Assembly: GCF_001605725.1 (NCBI RefSeq)
Contig: NZ_CP011530.1
Span: 1-64,000, forward strand
Source: Mycobacteroides immunogenum
GTDB lineage: Bacteria > Actinomycetota > Actinomycetes > Mycobacteriales > Mycobacteriaceae
Reading direction: 5' to 3'
Length of the DNA: 64,000 nucleotides
The translations under genes and the position numbers were made by a program. Shown here in pieces: positions 47,271-56,701 of the stretch; the stretch's first letter is position 1; each line of letters begins with the position of its first letter. Below the pieces are notes generated by a model that saw only the letters and a list, made by a program, of their open reading frames with translations, did no database searches and was not told the DNA's origin.

Positions 47271-47728
47271 GCGAAGGCGACCGCGATCACCGCACAGCCC
47301 GCCTCACCGCGGCCGCCGCCGCCCGCACAACCAGCGCGACCGCCCGCGCACGCCGAGCCATCACCCGGCTGCACAACACCGGACACCCCGTCACCTTCGT
47401 CGCCGTCGCCCGAGCCGCCGACGTCTCAACCAGCTTCCTCTACAAGCACCCCCAGCTCCGACAGGAAATCGACGCGAAACGCGGCACCGCCCCCACTGGA
47501 ACCGAACGCTCCACCGCCGCCAGCGCGGAATCCCTCCGCACCAAACTCGCCACCGCGATCGACCGCAACCGTCAGTTGACCGAACTGCTCGAGCAACTAC
47601 GCACCGAGAACGAGGCGCTCCGCAGCCGACTCCTCGACCTGGGAACCCGGCCACCGGCCACGCAAGAAGCCCGTCGAGGAGAACCTGCAGATAACCCGAC
47701 CACCACAGGGCCACAACAGCCACGATGA
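47267..47728 (+). CDS. DUF6262/TnpC-like transposition accessory protein
   Basis: A 153-residue protein with the family block NTGHPVTFVAVARAADVSTSFLY followed by a coiled-coil helix (SLRTKLATAIDRNRQLTELLEQLRTENEALRSRL). Small proteins of this type follow the two recombinases in Tn554-like elements and influence orientation or efficiency of transposition. It starts at GTG, overlapping the TnpB-like stop. It is the last gene before the right junction at 47778. Confidence 0.85.
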   Translation: MSEGDRDHRTARLTAAAAARTTSATARARRAITRLHNTGHPVTFVAVARAADVSTSFLYKHPQLRQEIDAKRGTAPTGTERSTAASAESLRTKLATAIDRNRQLTELLEQLRTENEALRSRLLDLGTRPPATQEARRGEPADNPTTTGPQQPR

Positions 47729-47778
47729 CCCCCGTCAGCCACGTCGCGGACAGTCAGGAGGCTCCTATAGATATCGAT

Positions 47779-47792
47779 TCTCCTAGGCTCCA
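47779..47792 (+). pseudogene. 3' part of interrupted tRNA-Ala
   Basis: TCTCCTAGGCTCCA completes the tRNA-Ala begun at 23748-23806: it supplies the T-stem strand CTCCT, the acceptor strand AGGCTCC and the discriminator A. This marks the right boundary of the insertion. The preceding bases (ATATCGAT) share TCGA with the left break point. Confidence 0.85.
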
Positions 47793-47835
47793 CTCAAAGT
47801 TTCCGTTCCACGCAATCTCAGCCGTATCCCTGAGA

Positions 47836-47858
47836 GCAGGCCCTTTCCCGGGCCTTGC
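47836..47858. terminator. Stem-loop between split tRNA end and exported-protein gene
   Basis: GCAGGCCC and GGGCCTTGC pair around a 6-nt loop (TTTCCC) with one bulge. No clear T-tract follows on either strand. It lies 20 nt after the minus-strand stop codon at 47877 and 44 nt after the tRNA end, and probably served as a terminator for one or both. Confidence 0.5.
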
Positions 47859-47876
47859 ACCAACCGATCAGTAGGT

Positions 47877-48404
47877 CTAGAACGTCGAGCTCTCGTTTGG
47901 GCCGAGCACGAACCCGTGCGGGGTCCTTGAGGTTGACTCGCCAGGCCCGGGGACGGTGTCGACAACACAGGCGGTCATCGCCTGGTCCACTGCGCAAGTG
48001 CCCGTCCATACTCCACGGGTAAACACGACCTTGCTACCGGACGGCAACAGTTTCGCCTGTTCGGCACTGGACGAGGCGTCGCCGAACTTGCCGGCCTCCA
48101 AATAGCTCGCGGCCACGCTGGTGTGGCTGCTCCCCGGAATCTGCCCGGTACATGTCGCGATGTCCCACTCACCCCGAACATTGATCACCACACTGCAGTT
48201 CTGGCCGGCAGGGGTGCTGAACTGCACGCTACTCACGGCACCGTTATAGCCGCCGGTGGGGATCGCGACCGTATAGTCGGACGTCTTCACCGCGGTGTAA
48301 CGGTCCAGATCCGGTAATTGGGGCTCAGCGCCGGCTAACGGTGCGAATGACAGGCCGGCGGCTGCCAGCGCTCCGATACATCCCAAAGCCTGAGACGGCG
48401 CCAT
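47877..48404 (-). CDS. Exported protein, AEPPKFPD-related family
   Basis: A 175-residue secreted protein with a signal peptide (ALGCIGALAAAGLSFAPLAGA, cleaved before EPQLPD). The mature start EPQLPDLDRYTAVKTSDYTVAIP and a later CTGQIPG match the two proteins at 17034 and 17751 (EPPKFPDLNAY..., GCTGxIPG), so it is a distant paralog, about 30 kb away. I chose ATG 48404. It is downstream of cwsA by 13 nt on the same strand and probably co-transcribed. Function unknown. Confidence 0.8.
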   Translation of the reverse strand: MAPSQALGCIGALAAAGLSFAPLAGAEPQLPDLDRYTAVKTSDYTVAIPTGGYNGAVSSVQFSTPAGQNCSVVINVRGEWDIATCTGQIPGSSHTSVAASYLEAGKFGDASSSAEQAKLLPSGSKVVFTRGVWTGTCAVDQAMTACVVDTVPGPGESTSRTPHGFVLGPNESSTF

Positions 48405-48417
48405 TTCACGCCCCCGG

Positions 48418-48822
48418 CTACGGCTGAGGCTGCGGAGCCACACTCGGCGCCAGCGGCGAGGGCTCGGGCTGGCCCGAGCGCCGCAACACGCTGAATGCCA
48501 CCGCACCCGCACCCAGCAGGCCCACGACGGCCAGACCGGTCAGCGCGCGCGGCAGCTTGCGCTTGCGGGCGCCGCTGACCACCTCGGGCAGCGTGTCGAC
48601 CACGTCGGCAACGGCGTCCTGCACCTCCGATGACACCGCCTTGCCGCGGCGCAGCAGCTTGCCGGCGACGCTTGTCGCCGATTTCGCCAGCCCGAAGCCC
48701 AGCCCTGCGGTTCCGCGCGACACGTCAATAGGGGCCAGGGCCGCCTCCTTGAGTCCCCGGGCAAGACGCTGTCCGGAGGTCAGCTTGAGGGCAGGTTCAT
48801 CGGACTTGGTGAGCAGGCTCAT
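48418..48822 (-). CDS. cwsA: Cell wall synthesis protein CwsA
   Basis: A 134-residue membrane protein conserved between the tRNA-Ala locus and ppiA in mycobacteria (Rv0008c-like). CwsA interacts with CrgA and Wag31 and helps control polar growth and cell shape. It has a soluble helical N-terminal region, one membrane segment near residues 92-112 (TGLAVVGLLGAGAVAFSVL) and a proline-rich tail. The conserved neighbour order supports the assignment. Confidence 0.85.
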   Translation of the reverse strand: MSLLTKSDEPALKLTSGQRLARGLKEAALAPIDVSRGTAGLGFGLAKSATSVAGKLLRRGKAVSSEVQDAVADVVDTLPEVVSGARKRKLPRALTGLAVVGLLGAGAVAFSVLRRSGQPEPSPLAPSVAPQPQP

Positions 48823-48984
48823 CGTCAGCGGGTCCCTTCGTTGGGCGGTAATTTCAAGACTGGTACCTCAGATTGCCATCTTTGCGCACGGACGGCCATG
48901 CCCCGCCGGAAAAGACCGGTGTGCCGGATGGCTGTTGCGAAACATCCGCATGAATGTCTTTTCCGCGCGGATAAGGTGGTCGTC

Positions 48985-49512
48985 GTGACTTCACCAATCC
49001 AGACACAGACCGCCACCTTGCACACCAACCACGGCGACGTCGTCATCGCTCTCTTCGGCAACCACGCCCCGAAGACCGTCGCCAACTTCGTCGGCCTGGC
49101 CGACGGCAGCAAGGACTACTCCACCAAGAATGCCAAGGGCGAGGCCGCCGGCCCGTTCTACGACGGCGCCATCTTCCACCGCGTCATCGACGGATTCATG
49201 ATCCAGGGCGGTGACCCCACCGGCACCGGCCGCGGTGGCCCCGGATACCAGTTCGCCGACGAGTTCCACCCCGAGCTGCAGTTCGACAAGCCGTACCTGC
49301 TGGCCATGGCCAACGCCGGACCCGGCACCAACGGCTCGCAGTTCTTCATCACCGTGGGCAAGACCCCGCACCTGAACCGGCGCCACACCATCTTCGGTGA
49401 GGTTGTGGACCCGGCCTCGCAGCAGGTTGTCGACGCCATCGCTTCCACCGCCGTCGATCGTGGCGACCGTCCCACCGAGGACGTCGTGATCAACTCCATC
49501 ACCATCAGCTAG
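48985..49512 (+). CDS. ppiA: Peptidyl-prolyl cis-trans isomerase A (cyclophilin)
   Basis: Catalyses proline isomerisation during folding. The 175-residue protein has the cyclophilin core with FHRVIDGFMIQGGDPTGTG, the MANAGPGTNGSQFFIT stretch and LNRRHTIFGEVV. I favour GTG at 48985, with AAGGTGG 5 nt upstream; GTG 48976 is an alternative. It is divergent from cwsA. Confidence 0.95.
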   Translation: MTSPIQTQTATLHTNHGDVVIALFGNHAPKTVANFVGLADGSKDYSTKNAKGEAAGPFYDGAIFHRVIDGFMIQGGDPTGTGRGGPGYQFADEFHPELQFDKPYLLAMANAGPGTNGSQFFITVGKTPHLNRRHTIFGEVVDPASQQVVDAIASTAVDRGDRPTEDVVINSITIS

Positions 49513-49518
49513 GTCTCG

Positions 49519-50382
49519 ATGGCTCATCCCGGTCAGGTCCCGGTCTATGGGTGCGCATGGCACCCGGACCGGGCCACCGCGGTGCGTTGTGTGCGGTGCG
49601 GGCGCCCGGTGTGCCCGGACTGCATGCGGTCGGCACCCGTGGGGCAGCAGTGCGTCGAATGCGTCCAGCAGGGCGCCAAGTCGGTGCGTCAGGTCAAGCC
49701 GTTGCAGCAGGCGCGAGCCTGGATCACCTGGGCGCTGATCGCCGTCAACGTTTTGGTGTACGCGGCGACGGTGTCGGATGGTGTGGACGGCGAGGTCACC
49801 AGCAGCCCGCTGTTCCGGGAACTCGTGCTCTATGTGCCATGGGTTGCCCAGGGCGAATTATGGCGGACCGTCACCACAGGCTTCCTGCATCTGGGCCTGA
49901 TGCACATCGCGGTCAACATGCTGTCGCTGGCGATGATCGGGCCCGGTCTTGAGCGTGCGTTCGGTGGCCAGCGGTACGCCGCGATCTACGGCACCGCGCT
50001 GCTGGGCAGTAGCGCCGCGGCGATGTGGCTCAGTCCACATGCCGTGGTGGCCGGTGCGTCCGGCGCTATCTACGGCCTCTTGGGCGCGGCGCTGGTGCTC
50101 TATCTGCGCGAGCGGTTGAACCCGCAGACCATCATCATTGTGCTGTTGCTCAACATCGGCCTGAGCGTCTCACTGCCGGGCATCTCGCTCGCCGGACATA
50201 TGGGTGGGCTGGTGTTCGGCGCGCTGAGCGCCGGTGCGCTGTTGTACTACCGCGAGGTGTGCCGCGGGATCGGCATGCCCGAACTCGCCCGCAAGCCCTC
50301 GGCACCGTGGGTACTTGCGGCCGTGGCTGCCGCGTTGTCGGTGGCCCTGATCGTGGCGAAGGTGCTCACCTACACGAGCTGA
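49519..50382 (+). CDS. Rhomboid family intramembrane serine protease
   Basis: A 287-residue protein with an N-terminal zinc-binding B-box-like domain (C24, C27, C32, C35, C45 and C48) and a six-helix rhomboid domain. The catalytic pair is S181 in GASGAIYG and H227 in AGHMGG. It cleaves membrane proteins inside the bilayer; substrates are unknown. It starts 6 nt after the ppiA stop and is probably co-transcribed with it. Confidence 0.93.
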   Translation: MAHPGQVPVYGCAWHPDRATAVRCVRCGRPVCPDCMRSAPVGQQCVECVQQGAKSVRQVKPLQQARAWITWALIAVNVLVYAATVSDGVDGEVTSSPLFRELVLYVPWVAQGELWRTVTTGFLHLGLMHIAVNMLSLAMIGPGLERAFGGQRYAAIYGTALLGSSAAAMWLSPHAVVAGASGAIYGLLGAALVLYLRERLNPQTIIIVLLLNIGLSVSLPGISLAGHMGGLVFGALSAGALLYYREVCRGIGMPELARKPSAPWVLAAVAAALSVALIVAKVLTYTS

Positions 50383-50383
50383 G

Positions 50384-51355
50384 TCACGGAAGCCGGGCAG
50401 TCAGGAACTGCAAGTTGGTGTGCTGCACAAGCAATTCCGGGTCGTACGGCCGCCCGTAGTGCGCGGCGATCTGGGCGATGGTCGTTGTCGATGTGTTCCA
50501 GCCATGGCCGGCGAGCCATTCACCAGGACGCATTCGGGCGTCGGGATAGGTCAGCATCCAGATGTTGGCTGCCTTCACCTGTTCCGGCGCCAGCGGCTCG
50601 ACTGCAGCGTCCCATCGGTCCACGGACGGCACGAAATTGTCGGCATCGCAATTGACGACGCTGCCGGGGGCCGACATCTCGATGATCCGCTCGAAGAGCA
50701 CGTCCTGATCCGACCCCGCCAAGCCGGCGATGATGGCCGGCGAGATGAGCCATGCCGTGGGTTGGTCTGGATCAAACCCGGCAGCACACATGTCTTCACC
50801 CCAGGGGTGGGTCATCGACGCCGCGGGCACCTGTCGATGAGTCACCCGTGCAACGGCGCCGTGCTCCTTCAGAACGCCGCTGCCGAATTCGAGGGTATGG
50901 GGGTAGTCCACCTCGTAGACGGTGGTTCCGTCCGGCCAGTCCAGACGATAGACGCGGGTGTCCAATCCCGTCGCGAATAGGACGACCTGCCGGGCACCGG
51001 CCCGAATCTCGGTCAGCAGGAAGTCATCTCCGTATCGAGCCATCAGCCCGGCCGCACTGAGCAGCATGAACATCCGGCCGCCGTCCTCGGTCGCGGTATC
51101 GGGAAAGCCGGCGGCAAGAAGCGCGGTGCTGAGCGGTTCGTTCGCGGCGTTCACCAGTAGTGCCGACAGGGGATCATCGATCAGTGGGTGGCCGCGCCTG
51201 CTTTCCAGGGCGCGGAGGGCGGCGTAGAAGAGGTCGAACTGAAGCTTGTGCGACGGTGTGGACACCGTGCTCTTCTTCTGGCCGTCCAATGGATCACCGG
51301 CTTCCCCTGCTGCGCGGACCTGCTCGATGAATCTCAGGCTATCCACCGCGGGCAA
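50384..51355 (-). CDS. SAM-dependent methyltransferase, TIGR00027 type (variant)
   Basis: A 323-residue member of the mycobacterial LCM-like methyltransferase family, with the SAM motif VVLFATGLDTRVYRLDWP and VYEVDYPHTLEF. The usual EGLLMYL-type motif is replaced by WLISPAIIAGLAG, so it has diverged from its neighbour at 51379. The predicted start is a TTG; a GTG at 51346 is also possible. Substrate unknown. Confidence 0.8.
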   Translation of the reverse strand: MPAVDSLRFIEQVRAAGEAGDPLDGQKKSTVSTPSHKLQFDLFYAALRALESRRGHPLIDDPLSALLVNAANEPLSTALLAAGFPDTATEDGGRMFMLLSAAGLMARYGDDFLLTEIRAGARQVVLFATGLDTRVYRLDWPDGTTVYEVDYPHTLEFGSGVLKEHGAVARVTHRQVPAASMTHPWGEDMCAAGFDPDQPTAWLISPAIIAGLAGSDQDVLFERIIEMSAPGSVVNCDADNFVPSVDRWDAAVEPLAPEQVKAANIWMLTYPDARMRPGEWLAGHGWNTSTTTIAQIAAHYGRPYDPELLVQHTNLQFLTARLP

Positions 51356-51378
51356 ACACCGCGGCGGGACGCGGAAAG

Positions 51379-52278
51379 CTATCGCGTGGCGGTGATGAAG
51401 TACGCGTCAGACCACAGCGATGTGACATCGCTGTGCTCGCTGGGTGCCGGCCGCCCATAAGCAGCGGCCTGCTCCAGCCGATTGGCGGTGTCGACGTGCC
51501 AACCGTGCTCGCGCAGCCACTCGATGGGGTCCTTGCGCTCATCGTCGTAGATGAGGGAGCCGATGCTGAGGTCCTTGATGAACTCCGGCTTCAGCTTGTT
51601 CACGGCGTCCTGCCATTGCCCGGCGGTGGCCAGCTGGCGGCGCCATTCGGTGGCGAGGAAGCTGCCGGGCGCGGAATGAGCGGTGATGTTCTCGAAGAGG
51701 GCGTCCTGCGCCGCCCCGGGAAGGTAGGCCAGCAGACCCTCTGCAAGCCAGGCCGTGGGCTTGGCGGCGTCGAAGCCCGCCGTTTGCAGGGCCGAGATCC
51801 AGTCGTCCCGAAGGTCGACGGCCACCTCCCGGCGATCGGCCAGTGGCGCTGCGTTCTCCGCCCGCAGCACGTGGTCCTTGAATTCGAGGACCTTCGGCTG
51901 ATCGAGTTCGTAGACGACGGTGCCGTCCGGCCAAGGCAGCCGGTAGACCCGCGAGTCCAGGCCCGCGGCCAGGATCACTACCTGTCGGATGCCTGAATCC
52001 GTTGCAGCCGAGAAGAATTCATCAAAATACTTGGTGCGGACGGCGAGGTGGTTCACCAGGTAGACGGTCGCGGTGTCCCATTCGGATTCGGGTCTACCCG
52101 CGGCCAATGCCTCGGTGAGGCGGGGCTCACCCGAGGCCTCGACGAAGGCGCGGGCGTAATCGTCGCGGATGAGCGGTTCTGATCGGGTGGTCTCCAGCGC
52201 CCGGAACGACGACACCATCAGGGCCGTGAACCCGACGCTGCTGACAATGTCCCACTGGTCGCCGTCGGTCCGTGTCAT
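51379..52278 (-). CDS. SAM-dependent methyltransferase, TIGR00027 type
   Basis: A 299-residue family member with the canonical motifs: VVILAAGLDSRVYRLPWPDG, VYELDQPKVLEFK and WLAEGLLAYLP. It lies 23 nt upstream of the variant copy on the same strand, so the pair looks like a tandem duplication and one transcript. Members of this large mycobacterial family have been little characterised. Confidence 0.9.
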   Translation of the reverse strand: MTRTDGDQWDIVSSVGFTALMVSSFRALETTRSEPLIRDDYARAFVEASGEPRLTEALAAGRPESEWDTATVYLVNHLAVRTKYFDEFFSAATDSGIRQVVILAAGLDSRVYRLPWPDGTVVYELDQPKVLEFKDHVLRAENAAPLADRREVAVDLRDDWISALQTAGFDAAKPTAWLAEGLLAYLPGAAQDALFENITAHSAPGSFLATEWRRQLATAGQWQDAVNKLKPEFIKDLSIGSLIYDDERKDPIEWLREHGWHVDTANRLEQAAAYGRPAPSEHSDVTSLWSDAYFITATR

Positions 52279-52337
52279 GTGCCCGCCTCTTTGCCTGGGA
52301 GTAATTACCTAAGGCAACGATACGCGCGTTATCTAGA

Positions 52338-52763
52338 TCACGTCGGGTAGCGCGCGGCACGCAAGGCTTCGTGCACGTCGCGGGGGTCGGTACCCAGATC
52401 CCAGCGGTTCAGCACGATCAGACGATCGCCGGATTCGATCTCCAGCAGCCGGGTGCGCCGGCCCAGGCGTCGGAACTCGGTCACTTTCACCGAGTCGACG
52501 GCGGCGCGTGGCAGGACGGTGTCGCGGGTCAGGCCTTGCATCTGCAGGCCTTCGTCGACGATCCGCAGTTTGGGGCGGCAGCGCCAGGACACCGCGGCGA
52601 AGATCAGCAGGCCGAGGGCTGCCAGCGAGGCCAGCAGCCGACCCGGTGCATCGGTGACGAACAACGCCGAGGCGACACCGAGGGCGATGCCTACGAGCGC
52701 CACGGCCACGATGCCGGCAGGTTTCGGGCCCCATTCGGCGGGGGCGGCAGCTGAGTTATCCAC
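52338..52763 (-). CDS. PH-domain membrane protein (Rv0010c-like)
   Basis: A 141-residue protein with two membrane segments near residues 18-60 and a C-terminal bacterial PH-like domain (LRIVDEGLQMQGL, LLEIESGDRLIVLNRWDLGTDP). It is conserved next to crgA in mycobacteria. Translation starts at a GTG inside the first of two DnaA-box-like sequences. Function unknown. Confidence 0.85.
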   Translation of the reverse strand: MDNSAAAPAEWGPKPAGIVAVALVGIALGVASALFVTDAPGRLLASLAALGLLIFAAVSWRCRPKLRIVDEGLQMQGLTRDTVLPRAAVDSVKVTEFRRLGRRTRLLEIESGDRLIVLNRWDLGTDPRDVHEALRAARYPT

Positions 52764-52777
52764 AGGCGTTATCCACA
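52756..52777 (+). promoter_or_regulatory. Pair of perfect TTATCCACA (DnaA-box) sequences
   Basis: TTATCCACA occurs at 52756-52764 and again at 52769-52777, 13 bp apart in the same orientation, at the start of the PH-domain gene. Both match the classical DnaA-box consensus exactly. No equally good match was seen in oriC. They may titrate DnaA or couple the adjacent gene to replication. Confidence 0.5.
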
Positions 52778-52917
52778 GTGGGGATAAATCACATCGTTGT
52801 GATTGGGTGTCTGACGGGTGGACTCGACGGAAACGGGTACCAACCAGATCGATGTGCCGCCTGCGCGAATAGCAGCGGATAGTGCCGACGGCAACAGGGG
52901 CTCCACCATGCTCTTTG

Positions 52918-53181
52918 TCAGCGCCACCGCATGGTCAGCAACAGCCCCGTGATCATGAAGGCAAAGGCGATGGCGTAGTTCCACGGCCCCAGATCGAGCA
53001 TCCACGTGATGTGCTGTGCGGCGAGCTGGAACACCATGAGCCAGGCCAGGCCGATGAGCATGAGGGTGAGGAAGAACGCGACGAACCAGACGCTCGACGG
53101 GCCGGCTTTCACCTTGACCGGGGTACGGCTAACAGTGGTCGCGTTGAACGCTGACTTCTTACGGACCTTGGACTTGGGCAT
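52918..53181 (-). CDS. crgA: Cell division protein CrgA
   Basis: An 87-residue protein with a basic N-terminus (MPKSKVRKK) and two membrane segments ([20 protein letters not shown] and [17 protein letters not shown]), the standard CrgA layout. CrgA joins the divisome, recruits PBPs and FtsI, and binds CwsA. The 52778-52917 gap holds no gene. Confidence 0.95.
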   Translation of the reverse strand: MPKSKVRKKSAFNATTVSRTPVKVKAGPSSVWFVAFFLTLMLIGLAWLMVFQLAAQHITWMLDLGPWNYAIAFAFMITGLLLTMRWR

Positions 53182-53290
53182 CGACTACCTCGGAAGCATC
53201 TCGGATATGGCGGCACGGCGAGTGGTCGTCGCGGCCGAGTAGTAATGGGTTCTTACGCAGGTTACAGCGCGGTGCTGCGACAATCTTCTG

Positions 53291-54076
53291 GTGACCGCCG
53301 ATGAGCCGCTTGTGCGACCGCGTTCGGGCGCGCGCGGGGGCCTGCTCTGGCGGTTGGGCGTGCCCCTGGTGTGTGCGCTCGCCGGCTTCCTACTGGCCGC
53401 GACGCACACTGTCTCGGGTGGCAATGAGATCCGCCGCGGCGACTCGCCAGCGCCTCGACTCGTGGATCTGGTGCGTGAGACACAGAAGTCGGTCGACAGG
53501 CTGAGCGGCGCGCGCGACGGCCTGGCCAACGAGATGGCGGCCGCGCGAGAGCAGTCAGCCGGCGGCGACAGTCAGGTCGCGGCCGCGCTCGCCGAGACCG
53601 CACAGGTGGCCGATGCCGCAGGGGTGCGGCCCGTCACCGGACCGGGCTTGGTGGTGACGCTCACCGACGCCAAGCGTGACGCGTACGGACGCTTCCCCAG
53701 GGATGCCTCGCCTGACGACCTGGTGGTGCATCAGCAGGACGTGGAGGGCGTACTCAACGCCTTGTGGAGCGCAGGCGCCGAAGCCATCCAGATGCAGGAT
53801 GACCAGCGCCTGGTGGCGAGCTCGGTGCCCCGGTGTGTGGGCAACACCCTGTTGTTGCACGGCCGCACCTACAGCCCGCCCTACGTGATCACGGCGATCG
53901 GCGATGCCGATGCCATGCAAGCGGCCCTCGACGCGGCCCCGCTGGTAATCCTGTACCGGCAGTATGTCGCGCGATTTGGCTTGGGATACACGGTGACTCG
54001 TGGCCATCACCTCGAGGTGGCCGGATACCGTGACGCGGTCGGTCCCGGGCGCGCGGTGCCGCTAGAGGGTCACTGA
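53291..54076 (+). CDS. DUF881 family protein
   Basis: A 261-residue single-pass membrane protein (segment near 25-42), then a coiled-coil stretch and the DUF881 domain (GPGLVVTLTDA, VHQQDVEGVLNALWSAGAEAI). It is conserved between crgA and trpG in mycobacteria (Rv0012-like) and likely acts at the division site, though the biochemical role is unknown. GTG start. Confidence 0.9.
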   Translation: MTADEPLVRPRSGARGGLLWRLGVPLVCALAGFLLAATHTVSGGNEIRRGDSPAPRLVDLVRETQKSVDRLSGARDGLANEMAAAREQSAGGDSQVAAALAETAQVADAAGVRPVTGPGLVVTLTDAKRDAYGRFPRDASPDDLVVHQQDVEGVLNALWSAGAEAIQMQDDQRLVASSVPRCVGNTLLLHGRTYSPPYVITAIGDADAMQAALDAAPLVILYRQYVARFGLGYTVTRGHHLEVAGYRDAVGPGRAVPLEGH

Positions 54077-54132
54077 GCGCTCGCCGGTAAACCGGCTGGG
54101 AAACCGCTGGCGCGGGTCCGTACCCTTGACCT

Positions 54133-54807
54133 GTGCGCATCCTGGTCGTCGACAACTACGACAGCTTCGTGTTCAACCTGGTCCAGTACCTGGGCCAGCT
54201 CGGCGTGGACGCGACAGTGTGGCGCAACGACGACGCGCGGCTGGCCGACACCGACGCGGTGGCCGCCGATTTCGACGGCGTACTGATCAGTCCTGGCCCG
54301 GGCACACCAGAGAGCGCGGGCGCGTCCATCGCCATGGTGCATTCATGCGCCAAGACGGGTACTCCGCTGCTGGGGGTATGCCTGGGGCATCAGGCCATCG
54401 GCGTGGCGTTCGGCGGCACCGTCGATCGCGCACCGGAGCTGTTGCACGGCAAGACCAGCACCGTCGAGCATGAAGATGCCGGAGTGCTGCGCGGTCTGCC
54501 GAACCCGTTCACCGCCACCAGGTATCACTCGTTGACCATCCTGCCGGACACGGTGCCCGACGGGCTTCGGGTGATCGCGCGCACCGCCAGCGGCGTGATC
54601 ATGGGTGTCATGCACACCGAATATCCGATCCACGGGGTGCAGTTCCATCCCGAGTCGATCCTCACCGAGGGCGGACATCGGATGCTCGCCAACTGGCTCA
54701 CCTATTGCGGTGCGTCCCTTGATGAGCCGCTGGTGCGCTCGCTGGAGGCCGAGGTCGCCGCGGCGCTGAACGGAGTCACCGGACGCGTCGCCGCGCTGGG
54801 CGGCTAG
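54133..54807 (+). CDS. trpG: Anthranilate / aminodeoxychorismate synthase glutamine amidotransferase
   Basis: The 224-residue glutaminase subunit that feeds ammonia to TrpE or PabB for tryptophan or folate synthesis. The class I triad is C83 (GVCLGHQA), H172 and E174 (QFHPES). It starts at GTG, 56 nt after the DUF881 gene, and converges with pknB. Confidence 0.93.
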   Translation: MRILVVDNYDSFVFNLVQYLGQLGVDATVWRNDDARLADTDAVAADFDGVLISPGPGTPESAGASIAMVHSCAKTGTPLLGVCLGHQAIGVAFGGTVDRAPELLHGKTSTVEHEDAGVLRGLPNPFTATRYHSLTILPDTVPDGLRVIARTASGVIMGVMHTEYPIHGVQFHPESILTEGGHRMLANWLTYCGASLDEPLVRSLEAEVAAALNGVTGRVAALGG

Positions 54808-54814
54808 GACCTGT

Positions 54815-56700
<1,886 letters not shown>

Positions 56701-56701
<1 letters not shown>

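Larger units (their letters stand above)
23807..47778. mobile_element. 24-kb Tn554-like composite island inserted in tRNA-Ala
   Basis: Both ends are defined by the two halves of the split tRNA-Ala. The right end has three consecutive genes of Tn554-like sizes: tyrosine recombinases of 374 and 666 residues and a 153-residue DUF6262/TnpC-like protein. The left end has an intact replacement tRNA-Ala. Only about 4-5 nt (TCGA) are shared at the junctions, which fits Tn554-type insertion better than phage-type integration with long repeats. Cargo: IS481, IS3 and ISL3 material, an oxidation gene cluster, unknown genes and an ImmA/IrrE regulator. Whether it moved as one unit or was assembled in steps is not settled. 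Confidence 0.7.
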
